From Mesotoga sp. BH458_6_3_2_1 (GTDB lineage Bacteria > Thermotogota > Thermotogae > Petrotogales > Kosmotogaceae), in the NCBI RefSeq assembly GCF_003664995.1, contig NZ_JFHL01000005.1:62001-126000 (forward strand): a stretch of DNA of 64,000 bases, in the 5' to 3' direction. Both the position numbers and the translations under genes were made by a program. Below, piece by piece: positions 42,823 to 51,648 of the stretch. A model generated the notes under the pieces. It was given only the letters and a program-made list of their open reading frames with translations. It had not been told where the DNA came from and ran no database searches. Each line of letters starts with the position of its first letter. Position 1 is the stretch's first letter.

Positions 42823-43191
42823 ATGAAAAAAGTCTTAATTCTTGTGGCAGTACTTCTGGTTGCGTCGGTTTTCGTTGCAGCTCCGAAGAACTTCATTCTC
42901 GGCCAGGGTCTCTATGGAGATGTAGTTTATGATCTAGCAGGAAACATAACCGGTTACGAAGGAATGGACTTCTACCTTTTCCAGGCCAGCACATACTATG
43001 AAAAGGCACTGACGCCAAATGAATTGAACGCATACACTTTTGACGGCAAATTCCTTTTCTTCATCCCGGTGTTCGGCAGAGGATGGGAATTCGTTCTGAG
43101 ACCAGTCGATAGCATAGTTTTGACTGCGGGACTCAGTTTACTTTATAACTTCCTTCCTGGACCATATCTAAATCTGACAATACTTCTATAA
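42823..43191 (+). CDS. Small exported protein, paralogue of 41759-42217
   Basis: 122 residues, signal peptide about 1-19 (MKKVLILVAVLLVASVFVAA). The mature part shares the GNITGY motif, a TPNEL motif and a FLFFIPVFGRGWEFVL segment with the protein at 41759, so the two are diverged paralogues. AAAGGGGG precedes the ATG. It has its own promoter and terminator and is likely well expressed. Probably a short envelope protein; function unknown. Confidence 0.72.
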   Translation: MKKVLILVAVLLVASVFVAAPKNFILGQGLYGDVVYDLAGNITGYEGMDFYLFQASTYYEKALTPNELNAYTFDGKFLFFIPVFGRGWEFVLRPVDSIVLTAGLSLLYNFLPGPYLNLTILL

Positions 43192-43211
43192 TTGTTTTGG
43201 TAATGAGACGA

Positions 43212-43240
43212 AGACGGTGTTCATACACCGTCTTTTTCTT
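43212..43240 (+). terminator. Terminator after the second small exported protein
   Basis: A 9-bp stem AGACGGTGT / ACACCGTCT (43212-43220 with 43225-43233), a TCAT loop and TTTTCTT. The 224 bp from here to the glycerate kinase start hold no further gene that I can support. Confidence 0.88.
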
Positions 43241-43464
43241 ATTCTAGAGATGAGATACCCACTGTCTCAAAGGTTGTATTTAGGACTGGTTTCCAATCGA
43301 GTCTGGTGATGATTAAGTCGCTTTCTTCAGTTAGTGCTTTTGAGTTGCCGGTTCCTTCATTAAGTCGGCGCAGCCCTGAAATAGCCAATTTGACAAGTAA
43401 GAATGTGACAGTGTTTTCGCTAACGATTATTCAAAACCGACTCGCTACCGCAAGGAGGATCGAT

Positions 43465-44706
43465 ATGAGAGAAATCAGAGAAGACGCCAGGTACATAATA
43501 GAAAAGTCTGTTGAAGCAGTTCAGCCAGAGAGCTCAGTGAAGAAGGCTCTCGAGAAGGCAGGACTTACCGGTCCGATCTTTCTACTGGCAATTGGGAAAG
43601 CGGCTTGGAGAATGGCAAGTGCAGCGAAGGAGAAGCTTGGCCAGGAAATCGAAAGCGGAATAGTCATCACCAAGTATGGCTACAGTCAAGGAGAAATAGA
43701 AGGTATAGAGGTTTTCGAGGCTGGCCATCCGATTCTCGATATAAAGACGGTTGAGGCCACCGAGCATGCACTGAAAGTCATAGAGTCCAGAAAGCCCGAA
43801 AAACTTCTCTTTCTTATTTCAGGCGGTGGATCGGCGCTTTTTGAGAAACCTGTTGAAGGGGTCACTTTCGAGGATCTCGTTCAGATTAACAATAAGCTAT
43901 TCCGGTCCGGAGCAAGCATTGTTGAAGTCAATACAGTCCGGAAGCATCTCTCGTCAGTTAAGGGAGGTCGCTTTGCCAGGCTTGTCGCTCCATCGCAGAT
44001 ATTCACGCTGGTGCTTTCCGATGTGCTGGGAGATCGACTCGATTCAATAGCGTCCGGTCCCGCATATCCTGATAGCAGCACAAGCGAGGAGGCCCTGGCC
44101 GTTATTGAGAAGTATGGACTAAAACCAAGACCGGAGGTACTTGAAGCTCTAAAGGTTGAGACCCCTGATCGACTCCACAACGTTCAGACGGAGGTTATAG
44201 GGAGTATTACAAGGGCCTGCGAATCTGCGGTCACATTCGCAAGAGAGCTCGGATACAACACCTCTATCCTCACAACTTCCCTCGACTGCGAGGCAAGAGA
44301 TGCGGGTTTATTTCTTGCCGCAATCGCGAGGGAAGAGCTTTTCGACAGGCCTTTGAAGAGACCGGCGGCGCTGATCGTTGGTGGTGAGACCGTTGTACAC
44401 GTTAGAGGCGAAGGCCTCGGAGGTAGATGTCAGGAACTCGCTCTTGCCTTCTCAATCGCGGCCAACGGTATGGAGAACGTTTCACTTGCCTGTATCGGAA
44501 CGGACGGCACCGATGGTCCGACCGACGCCGCAGGTGCCATAGTTGGAGGCCGCTCGATGCAGAGAATGATCGACGCAGGGATTGATCCTCATCGCTTCCT
44601 GCTGGATAACGATTCGTACCATGCTCTGGAGAAATCCGGGGACCTCGTGAAGACCGGTCCTACAGGCACAAATGTGAATGATTTGATCGTCCTCCTCTGC
44701 GAATGA
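43465..44706 (+). CDS. Glycerate 2-kinase (GckA/MOFRL family)
   Basis: 413 residues from the ATG at 43465, which has AGGAGG upstream; longer in-frame starts lack one. LAIGKAAWRMA near residue 38, FLISGGGSALFEKP near 115, NTVRKHLSSVKGGRFA near 155 and SDVLGDRLDSIASGP near 185 are the glycerate kinase motifs; the C-terminal MOFRL domain holds GTDGTDGPTDAAGA and the TGTNVNDL tail. It makes 2-phosphoglycerate from glycerate, as in serine or glyoxylate-linked sugar breakdown. Confidence 0.92.
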   Translation: MREIREDARYIIEKSVEAVQPESSVKKALEKAGLTGPIFLLAIGKAAWRMASAAKEKLGQEIESGIVITKYGYSQGEIEGIEVFEAGHPILDIKTVEATEHALKVIESRKPEKLLFLISGGGSALFEKPVEGVTFEDLVQINNKLFRSGASIVEVNTVRKHLSSVKGGRFARLVAPSQIFTLVLSDVLGDRLDSIASGPAYPDSSTSEEALAVIEKYGLKPRPEVLEALKVETPDRLHNVQTEVIGSITRACESAVTFARELGYNTSILTTSLDCEARDAGLFLAAIAREELFDRPLKRPAALIVGGETVVHVRGEGLGGRCQELALAFSIAANGMENVSLACIGTDGTDGPTDAAGAIVGGRSMQRMIDAGIDPHRFLLDNDSYHALEKSGDLVKTGPTGTNVNDLIVLLCE

Positions 44707-44782
44707 TTCAGCGATAGTGATCTGACTTAACTTAAGGGATTGTTCACAGCTTCAACCCCTTCTTCCCTGGGAGTTGGAATCC

Positions 44783-45616
44783 CTATTTAATCGTCCAACC
44801 TACCATTCCCTTTACGTAATACCTCTGCAACAGGATATAAATTAGAATTGGAACGATCATAACCATCAAAGATGCTGCGGAAAGCAATCCCCAGTCTACG
44901 TGGTAGACGCCGCGCATCAAAGGAATTCTTTGAGTCGCAAGCAATTTTCCGGGAGAATAGACAAGGATGAGTGCTAGGAAGAAATCGCTCCAAACCCAGG
45001 TAAACTGAAGAGCTGAAGCCGAAGCGATGGCTGGAAATGCATTTGGGAGCACAACGCGAAAGAAGATCCCAAAATCTCCAGCTCCATCGATTCTCGCTGC
45101 CTCTTCCATGTCGGCAGGAAGAGTTTTGAAGTAGTTCCGCATGAAGAAGGTTATCCATGGTACTCCCCATGCAGTGTGAACCAGAATCAAGCCAAAATAA
45201 GTATCCACAAGTCCCAGCCCGCTCATGATTCTAAAAATCGGTATGGCTATCATCTGTTGTGGAAGGGCCAGAGTAAGCACAACCGTTAGGATAAAAGTTT
45301 TCCTCAAAGGGAAGCCATATCTGGAGACACCATATCCCGCCAGTGTGGCAAGCAACAACGGAGCAATTGTTGCAGGAATTGCGATAATCAAGGAGTTTAT
45401 CATTCCCCTATACAAAGGTGCAGTTTGGTGGTTCAGCGCCCCGAAAAAATTGGAGAGAGTTGCATTAAATGGTTCGAATTTCCACCAGCCATTTATTACT
45501 TCACTGAAGGGCCGTATAGCTGTCATTACAACACCCATCAGCGGGAGAATCCAGACAAGGGCGATAGTCCATGCGACGATTGTCTTCACCAGAGTGTTTT
45601 TCTGCAATCTCTTCAT
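44783..45616 (-). CDS. Sugar-type ABC permease (MalG-like)
   Basis: 277 residues, six membrane segments, with the EAA loop ADMEEAARIDGAGDFGIFFRV and VLPNAFP at about 185-210. It is the last gene of an SBP-MalF-MalG importer and overlaps the MalF-like gene by 4 bp. No ATPase gene is adjacent, so it must share one encoded elsewhere. Substrate unknown, probably a sugar or oligosaccharide. Confidence 0.9.
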   Translation of the reverse strand: MKRLQKNTLVKTIVAWTIALVWILPLMGVVMTAIRPFSEVINGWWKFEPFNATLSNFFGALNHQTAPLYRGMINSLIIAIPATIAPLLLATLAGYGVSRYGFPLRKTFILTVVLTLALPQQMIAIPIFRIMSGLGLVDTYFGLILVHTAWGVPWITFFMRNYFKTLPADMEEAARIDGAGDFGIFFRVVLPNAFPAIASASALQFTWVWSDFFLALILVYSPGKLLATQRIPLMRGVYHVDWGLLSAASLMVMIVPILIYILLQRYYVKGMVGWTIK

Positions 45617-46497
45617 TCTGCCTCATCTCCTGCGGACTTCATCATGGGAATTGCTGCAAGCAGGGTGGAAGCAGTAATTAGCACGGCAACAACTGCCGAC
45701 TTTCCAAAATCCCACTCTCGAAAACCGTATAGATACATTTGAAGTGCAAGAACGTTCGATGAACCACCAGGACCTCCCATCGTTGCTATATAGACGATAT
45801 CGAAGACCTTCAATTCCCACAGAAGAGTCATGGTAAGAACAACTACGGTTATGGGTTTCAGCAAAGGAATCGTGATCTTGAACAGCATCTTTGCTTTCGA
45901 GGCACCATCTATTTGAGCGGCCTCGTAATACGTGTTCGGTATGGTCTCAAGTCCGGCAGAATAAAGAATCATTGAGAAACCTGTCCACAACCATACTGAA
46001 CCGAAGATCAGTGCAAGCAGTGCAGTCTCTGGATATGCAGTCCAGGTCTTCGCCTCCAGTCCAAACGTTTGGAGAACCAGGTTAACAACTCCCACATTCT
46101 CCTCAAACATGAACCTGATCATTATTCCACCGACAATCATCGGCATTACCATTCCGAGGAATATTATGGATTTGACGATTCCACCTCCCTTAACACCTCG
46201 CAGTAGAACTGCAAGAGACAATCCGACTATTGTCGTGAGGGGAAGGTGGATTGCGATCCACATAATATTGTGAATTAGGGAACCAAAGGGGAAGCCTCTT
46301 TCGAAGCCGCGGGTATCTAGAATATCTCTGCTGGAGAAAACCTCTCTATAATTTGAAAGAGAGAGGCTTCCTTCTTCATCCGCGAAACTCAAGAATATTG
46401 TGTTTAGAGTGGGGTATAAAACAAAAACGACCAGAAGAAACAGGGCCGGCAGGATAAAGTAGGAGAAATGCTTTAACTTAGCCTTTCTTAAAGCCAA
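45613..46497 (-). CDS. Sugar-type ABC permease (MalF-like)
   Basis: 294 residues, six membrane segments. The EAA loop NTYYEAAQIDGASKAKMLFKI with TIPLLKP lies at about 200-225 and FDIVYIATMGGPGGSSNVLALQ-like sequence follows, typical of MalF/UgpA-type permeases. Partner of the MalG-like gene downstream and of the binding protein upstream. Confidence 0.9.
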   Translation of the reverse strand: MALRKAKLKHFSYFILPALFLLVVFVLYPTLNTIFLSFADEEGSLSLSNYREVFSSRDILDTRGFERGFPFGSLIHNIMWIAIHLPLTTIVGLSLAVLLRGVKGGGIVKSIIFLGMVMPMIVGGIMIRFMFEENVGVVNLVLQTFGLEAKTWTAYPETALLALIFGSVWLWTGFSMILYSAGLETIPNTYYEAAQIDGASKAKMLFKITIPLLKPITVVVLTMTLLWELKVFDIVYIATMGGPGGSSNVLALQMYLYGFREWDFGKSAVVAVLITASTLLAAIPMMKSAGDEAE

Positions 46498-46520
46498 CTA
46501 TCTCACCCCCGAAGAAAGAA

Positions 46521-46542
46521 GTGGGACCCTTTTGGGTCCCAC
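46521..46542 (-). terminator. Intergenic hairpin between binding protein and permease genes
   Basis: A 9-bp stem GTGGGACCC / GGGTCCCAC with a 4-base loop, followed on the minus strand by TTCTTTCTT. Like the ugpB-ugpA hairpin it probably lowers permease expression relative to the binding protein. Confidence 0.7.
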
Positions 46543-46555
46543 AAGAGGAGATCTG

Positions 46556-47719
46556 CTATTCGGGCATCTTTTGCTCAAGATCCATTAGAACGTCATCAAG
46601 TCTCTCAGGTCTCACCCACAGCAGCTTCAGCTGATCCCAGAAGGCGGTCTGCCAGAGGCCTCCAATTGAATCGTCGAGGTCGTTTACTGTCTCGACGCCC
46701 TCTGTTAGCTTCGCGATTTCCTTATCTACCGGTGGGTAGTTGGACACATCGACTTCAACCGTTGCTATATGGCCGCCCTGTGAAACCTGGATACTCTGTC
46801 CCTTTTCTCCCGAAAGGAATTTCACCAGTTCTAGAGCTTCTGTCTTGTTGGCTGCGAATTCGGGGACAAAAGCGTAGTCGATACTGAAGACCATTCCACG
46901 GCTACCCGGCAGGCTGAAAACAGCCAAATCATCTGAATCATCTACCATACCGGTAATCCACTGTCCCATGAAATAGAGTCCATATTCTCCATTCCACCAC
47001 TGTTCAAGAATGGTCGTCCATTCAGTTGGTTCACTGAAATATCCTCTTTCAATTAGATAAACCAGTTTGCCTATTGCGTTACGAACAGCGTAGCTGGTCC
47101 AGGATGTGTTGCCTTCAATAAGATCCTTTTGAAGCTCGGGTCCACCAAAGGCAATCAGGAAATGTTCGGTTACGTCAGAAAGTGGCCATCCAACTCCGTT
47201 TCCACTTGCTATAACGTTTTTGATGCCTGGTGTTGCTTTGATCTTTTCGAGCAATGCCACAAATTCGTCCCAGCTGCTAGGGGCCGTTAACCCATGGGCC
47301 TCAAAGAAGGATTTTCTGTACCAGAATCCCGGTTTAACCTTTGCGGTGTATGCAATTCCGTATACCGCGCCATCTGCAGCAGTGACATTATCCAGTGCGC
47401 CTGGAATGTACGCATCTGTATCGATCACTTCGGTCAATTCCACAATGCTTTTTGTGTTGCTGGTAATGAAACTTGACCACATGAATATGACGTCTGCAGG
47501 AGATTTCTTAGCGGAAAACTGGGCGGGCAAAACATTGGCCAGATCCTCTGCTCTGTATGTCTGGTAGGTGTAGTCAATTCCTGTTTCTGCTTTGAATGCC
47601 TCAAGAACAGGAATAAAAGCATCCATTTCAACACCCGACCAAGGACCGATTACCGAAACTGTACCGGCGAAAAGCGCTGCAGAGATGAGAATTAGAACCG
47701 CTACCAAAAGCTTTTTCAT
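46556..47719 (-). CDS. Sugar-type extracellular solute-binding protein
   Basis: 387 residues from the ATG at 47719 (AAAGGGGG upstream); a longer in-frame start precedes the signal peptide and is unlikely. Signal peptide about 1-18 (ending ALFAG). The mature protein starts VSVIGPWSGVEMDAFIPVLEAFKAETG, as in family 1 sugar-binding proteins, and has WWNGEYGLYFMGQWITG in the middle. Delivers its ligand to the MalF/MalG-like permeases. Ligand not evident. Confidence 0.88.
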   Translation of the reverse strand: MKKLLVAVLILISAALFAGTVSVIGPWSGVEMDAFIPVLEAFKAETGIDYTYQTYRAEDLANVLPAQFSAKKSPADVIFMWSSFITSNTKSIVELTEVIDTDAYIPGALDNVTAADGAVYGIAYTAKVKPGFWYRKSFFEAHGLTAPSSWDEFVALLEKIKATPGIKNVIASGNGVGWPLSDVTEHFLIAFGGPELQKDLIEGNTSWTSYAVRNAIGKLVYLIERGYFSEPTEWTTILEQWWNGEYGLYFMGQWITGMVDDSDDLAVFSLPGSRGMVFSIDYAFVPEFAANKTEALELVKFLSGEKGQSIQVSQGGHIATVEVDVSNYPPVDKEIAKLTEGVETVNDLDDSIGGLWQTAFWDQLKLLWVRPERLDDVLMDLEQKMPE

Positions 47720-48208
47720 CGAAAATACCCCCTTTTCAATGCATGATTTGTTTTCAGTAGACAATTCCCTCAAGACCGCAAGAGGAGCTCAAATTCTGGG
47801 CGCGCCAAAGAGTCGAATTCAGTGTGCAGATAAGCATTCTTTCAATTTGACTTTCATCAGTAGAGGTTTGTTCAACATGTATCAACATGTTAGTAAATAA
47901 GCAGGCTCGTACAAACCTCTTTGCCAGAGAAGAGCAATCGGAATCGTTGTGCATTCTTAGGACGTCTTGTCGGGAGCATCGAGCTTCTCTTTGGGCGGTT
48001 CGAAAACCGTGAACATGAATAAAATGGCTTATCGAAAACGAATGAAAGACGTTATATCGAGGAATCGCTAAGCTTTCAGTGGTGCTTCCTTTCATTATTT
48101 CACGACTCAATTCCAAGAGAAAGGGAGCGAGTCAATCCGAATACAATGCGAAGCCTTAGAGAAAGCTTCTTATGGTATCGTTAATAGTGTACCTACGGGG
48201 TCAGGCAA
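47720..48208 (-). promoter_or_regulatory. Upstream region of the sugar-type importer with nested repeats
   Basis: 489 bp without a supported gene. It contains a perfect 10-bp inverted repeat AGAGGTTTGT (47862-47871) / ACAAACCTCT (47911-47920), and between the arms two direct copies of TCAACATGT (47872-47880 and 47882-47890). On the minus strand TTTGTA (about 47913-47908) and TAACAT (47890-47885) give a plausible promoter inside the same repeats. This looks like an operator region for a sugar-responsive regulator; no regulator gene is adjacent. Confidence 0.5.
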
Positions 48209-48415
48209 TCATCTGCTCAATCTCTCTTCAACACTGCCGTCGGGAAGAACGAAATCAGGAGAGTTGCCGATTATCTCGTCTAGTTGAAATCTTGCGCATT
48301 CTTTCCAGTTACCTTCACAATACATTCTTATCCATTCTCCATCGATCTTGCCATGTTCGTAAGCTTTCACGACGGGGCATTCATGATAGTTGATGCAACT
48401 TTCTCCTTCCACCAT
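48209..48415 (-). CDS. Small Cys-containing protein
   Basis: 68 residues, ATG with AAGGTGGTGAT upstream. Four Cys and a His in the pattern C-x(3)-YHECPV and YCEGNWKECARFQLDE. Similar YC-x-G-x-x-x-x-CARY segments occur in small stand-alone proteins and at the ends of some regulators in anaerobes, and could bind a metal or an iron-sulfur cluster. Function unknown. It is divergent from the lipoprotein gene. Confidence 0.65.
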   Translation of the reverse strand: MVEGESCINYHECPVVKAYEHGKIDGEWIRMYCEGNWKECARFQLDEIIGNSPDFVLPDGSVEERLSR

Positions 48416-48496
48416 ATCACCACCTTGTTCTAGTCGATATTTATGTTATCACAAAGGGCGGAAATTGCAATAGCCATTATTTGTAAGCGGCAGCTT

Positions 48497-48526
48497 TTGT
48501 AATATTTTGTGCATCCGTTATACAAT
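48497..48526 (+). promoter_or_regulatory. Promoter of the lipoprotein gene
   Basis: TTGTAA (48497-48502), an 18-base spacer and TACAAT (48521-48526), 37 bases before the ATG; GGGGGTGATC is the ribosome site. Confidence 0.6.
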
Positions 48527-48562
48527 ACTTAGTATGAAGGAATAATTTTCGGGGGTGATCTA

Positions 48563-50131
48563 ATGCAAAAGAGATGGATGCTGATCCTTGTCACGTCTTT
48601 GGTCCTTGTGCTTGCCCTTTCCGGGTGCATTTTCCGGCGGTTCTCAGTCACGGTGACCTGTACTCCTCTGATCGAGAAGATTGAAGTGGGGACCAGAGAG
48701 AGAGACCTTCCTTACAGTTTCTCAGTCAGAAAGGGACAAACTGTGAATGTCAAGGCTCCGCTAGTTCCCGGCTATGATTTTGAGGGCTGGCTGGTAAACA
48801 ATGAATTGAGAGAGACTGCTGAAATCGCCGTTACGATTGAAGACAATACTACAATCAAGGCAATATACAGACCCAGACTTGTTAATGAAATGACTTATGG
48901 TGGTTCGGGAGAAGAGCTTGGAAAAGGACTGGTAGTAGAAAGCTCTTCCGAGATAGTCATTGGAATTACTTCAAGCTCAACAGATAGCTCCCTAATTCTT
49001 GAAAACAAGGGGGGCAGCGATTTCTGGGCGCCTTACCTTCAGTATGCGTCTGGCAACTATACTGTTGAACCCCAGCTGTCCTTTGGAGGCAGCAAAGACG
49101 AGAATCTTCTCGATACTGTGAGCATAACGGGCGGTTACGTCTCCGTCGGCTGGACAGTTTCCGGAGATATAGTCTATTCTGGAGGCGGTTATCCGTATCA
49201 CGGCGGCACGGATGGATATGTAGTCATGACCAGCAACGACGGCTCGCTCAAATGGCAGACTTATTTAGGAGGCAGTGGAGACGATAAGGTATTTTCAGTG
49301 AATACGACTGTTGGCGAGAAACTTGTCTTGACGGGAATGACGACTTCTTCGGATTCCAATTTCGTTGACAGCGGTTACCATGGATCGAAAGACGGCTGGA
49401 CGGCGATAATGAGTTCCAATGGTACTCTGATTACCGGGCTTATAAGAGCTTACGGTGGGTCTGAAGACGATGAATTGCTTTACGGAATGCAGACCAAAGA
49501 GGGTGGTTATATAGTCTGTGGGTATTCGAAGTCGTCTGACGGTGACCTGAACACCCTCGGCAGGTCGACGGGAGAGGATCTGTGGATAATGAAACTCGAT
49601 CCGCAACTGAACATACTCTGGCAAGATCTTCTTGGCGGTCAGAATAATGAAAGAGCGAACGTAGCAAAAGAAGTGAGTGACGGGTACATAGCGGCTGGCT
49701 TCACAGAATCCACTGGAGGCGACGTCAATGAAAACAAGGGAGGCAAAGATCTTTGGGTACTCAAATTTTCATTTGATGGTGGACTCGAATGGAGCAGAAC
49801 ATATGGCGGGAGCGAGGATGATGAAGGATTCGATATCATTGAGACCGCAGATGGAGGATACGCAGTCTGTGGTTACACAGAGTCTTCAGACGGAGACATC
49901 TCTCATGAGAACAGAGGTATGCGAGATCTCTGGATTGTGAAGCTGGGGCCTGACGGTTACCTTGAGTGGGAATCGACTCTTGGCGGATCGAAAAATGAGA
50001 CGGCGGCAAGAGTTAGAGAAACCGAGAAGCGCGAGCTGATTGTTATAGGAACGACAGCTTCCTCAGATCGCGACATCAAACGTAAGATACAGGGGCCCTC
50101 CGACGCATGGTTGCTAAGGCTTGGAAGATAA
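48563..50131 (+). CDS. Lipoprotein with InlB-like repeat domain and seven propeller-type repeats
   Basis: 522 residues. Signal peptide with lipobox LALSGC (Cys22). Residues about 28-104 resemble an InlB-type beta-grasp repeat (PGYDFEGWLVNN). From about 113 there are seven repeats of about 60 residues, each beginning GGS-x-(D/E)-(D/E)/(N)E (113, 175, 236, 298, 358, 415, 474) and containing GGY-x-V-x-G-(Y/W)-T-x-S-x-D-G-D, often ending DLW(I/V)xK. Seven such units suggest a seven-bladed beta-propeller. It is anchored on the outer side of a membrane and probably binds a ligand or partner. Function unknown. Confidence 0.82.
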   Translation: MQKRWMLILVTSLVLVLALSGCIFRRFSVTVTCTPLIEKIEVGTRERDLPYSFSVRKGQTVNVKAPLVPGYDFEGWLVNNELRETAEIAVTIEDNTTIKAIYRPRLVNEMTYGGSGEELGKGLVVESSSEIVIGITSSSTDSSLILENKGGSDFWAPYLQYASGNYTVEPQLSFGGSKDENLLDTVSITGGYVSVGWTVSGDIVYSGGGYPYHGGTDGYVVMTSNDGSLKWQTYLGGSGDDKVFSVNTTVGEKLVLTGMTTSSDSNFVDSGYHGSKDGWTAIMSSNGTLITGLIRAYGGSEDDELLYGMQTKEGGYIVCGYSKSSDGDLNTLGRSTGEDLWIMKLDPQLNILWQDLLGGQNNERANVAKEVSDGYIAAGFTESTGGDVNENKGGKDLWVLKFSFDGGLEWSRTYGGSEDDEGFDIIETADGGYAVCGYTESSDGDISHENRGMRDLWIVKLGPDGYLEWESTLGGSKNETAARVRETEKRELIVIGTTASSDRDIKRKIQGPSDAWLLRLGR

Positions 50132-50150
50132 GCGCCGAATGGGTGATTGA

Positions 50151-50828
50151 TTGAAAGCCGAAAACATTGTTGAGAGCGAAGTAATTGCGCTTCTCAAAGA
50201 GGGTAATGATTGTCCTGTTTGCCGCTCTATGGAGAAATCCGTAGATGGATGGGTGATAGGCGCCTTCTCGAATCTTCTTCACAACGAGAACGCACGTCTC
50301 GAGATGAAAAGAGATGGGTTCTGCGCAGACCATTTGAGAAGAATAACTGAACTTGCCAGAGAGAAATCAGATGTCGGATCACTGGCCGTATCGATAGTCT
50401 TTCGAGAGCTCTTAATCGAGCAGCTTGCCTGGCTGAGAGTCAGAAAGGAACCAATCTTTCGGACGAAAGCGAAGCAGGGAGCTGGAAGCTGCGTTCTCTG
50501 TTCGATTGCCAATCAGACCGAAAGGATCTATCTATCGGCCTTCAGCAGATTTCTCCAGAGCCTTGAAGTAAGGAAGAAGTATGAAGAATCGGGGTCGATC
50601 TTCTGTATCAATCATTCAAGATATCTTCTGAAAAAGGTTGGCCAATCAACGCAAGAATGGTTAACTGTCATTCAGAAAAGGAAATATGGACAACTGACGG
50701 AGGAAATAGAGGAGTTCGTTTCAAAGCACGACTATCGTAATAAGGTTCCGATTGGCGAAGAAAGAACTGCCTGGCTGAGAGCCTCAAGAGTAATCGGTGA
50801 GAGAGAATCTGGAAATGACGTGGGATGA
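50151..50828 (+). CDS. DUF6062-like cysteine-motif protein
   Basis: 225 residues from a TTG with GGGTGATT upstream, 19 bp after the lipoprotein gene. Two similar halves each have a CPVC or CVLC pair followed by a later C-x-DH or C-x-NH (GFCADHLRR near 60; IFCINHSRY near 145), a probable duplicated zinc site with long helices between. This fits the DUF6062 family, whose function is not known. Co-transcription with the lipoprotein is likely. Confidence 0.65.
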   Translation: MKAENIVESEVIALLKEGNDCPVCRSMEKSVDGWVIGAFSNLLHNENARLEMKRDGFCADHLRRITELAREKSDVGSLAVSIVFRELLIEQLAWLRVRKEPIFRTKAKQGAGSCVLCSIANQTERIYLSAFSRFLQSLEVRKKYEESGSIFCINHSRYLLKKVGQSTQEWLTVIQKRKYGQLTEEIEEFVSKHDYRNKVPIGEERTAWLRASRVIGERESGNDVG

Positions 50829-51017
50829 GATTACGTACATCATATGCAGAGACAGATCTCACAGAATGGAAGTCTCTTCCGAAGGTTCGCTCGAGCACTA
50901 GTTAGATAATTTGATTCGGGAGAGCAAGAACTCAGATAAGATTGAAGTTCCTATTCTCTTATATCGTCCTCGGACTGCGCTCAATACAAGTTTTGTAATT
51001 CTGGAGACAAGGTATAA

Positions 51018-51370
51018 AGAAGGCCCCTTTCGGGGCCGTCGCAGGAAAGTGCTTCCATTGGAAGCTTCCGGGGTGACTTCTATGCAACCAGGTGCATTTC
51101 TTCACTTTCTGAGAGCCTTCAAGAAAACAGTGCTTCAGTTGCTTCTGAGACTAATTCTTTTCAGGGGTTTCGTACATGACACGGCTCATATGACTAGAGC
51201 TGCGGCAAAGGTCGAAACTTCTGTTCTCGAGTTTTATCTACAAACCCAGTGTTACTCTGTACAATCTTGTGCAACTCTCTTCAAACAACTTTCTTTTTTC
51301 AGCTTTCTTTTCAATGTTTTCTTTAGTATTCAACGAATAAACCCGCCTTTTCAAACATCAACTTGTTTAT
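51018..51370 (-). ncRNA. Orphan minus-strand transcription unit, putative small RNA or gene remnant
   Basis: A strong promoter (51377-51405) should start transcription near 51370. About 340 bases later is a terminator-like hairpin: GGCCCC / GGGGCC with a GAAA loop (51037-51022) and TTCTTTATA. No open frame of useful size lies between, only an 11-codon frame near the 5' end that lacks a ribosome site. The 3' part can fold into small hairpins (GCTTCC/GGAAGC; ATGCA/TGCAT). It does not look like tmRNA, RNase P RNA or SRP RNA. The rest of the 820-bp gap from 50829 to 51648 shows no supported gene. Confidence 0.5.
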
Positions 51371-51376
51371 ATTTAT

Positions 51377-51405
51377 AATATACTAAATAATATTCAAGAT
51401 GTCAA
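51377..51405 (-). promoter_or_regulatory. Strong promoter of the orphan unit
   Basis: On the minus strand a perfect TTGACA (51405-51400), exactly 17 bases and TATATT (51382-51377), in an AT-rich stretch. One of the best vegetative promoters in the window, yet no minus-strand gene follows it. Confidence 0.75.
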
Positions 51406-51648
51406 GTCACAAATTCAATATATGTCTTTACAATTTTCAGTATTTCCAGGTATTGTATTAAAAAAAGACTGTCGGTACGCATTAAGGAGTGTGTTAACTC
51501 ATCTCTTTCCAGTAAGGTTCTTCTCTCTTGAGTTTTTCAACCTTTCCGCTCTTCACGATACGCTGGAAAATGGCACCGCGTAACATTTGTTACTGAAGGA
51601 ATTCTGACGAAGAGATACGATTCATTTAGAAGATATGGAGGTGAAGAA

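Noticed and set aside
44737-44782. Terminator between glycerate kinase and the convergent permease gene
   Set aside because: AGGGATT/AATCCCT can pair, but the loop is long and interrupted and no T run follows closely, so it is not listed as a terminator.
47754-48116. Minus-strand open frame of 120 codons upstream of the sugar-binding protein
   Set aside because: No recognisable domain, no good ribosome site, and it runs through the repeat-containing promoter region of the importer.
50911-51378. Plus-strand open frame of 155 codons in the 820-bp gap
   Set aside because: Composition is not protein-like for this genome, no ribosome site or domain is seen, and it lies opposite the promoter-terminator unit on the minus strand.
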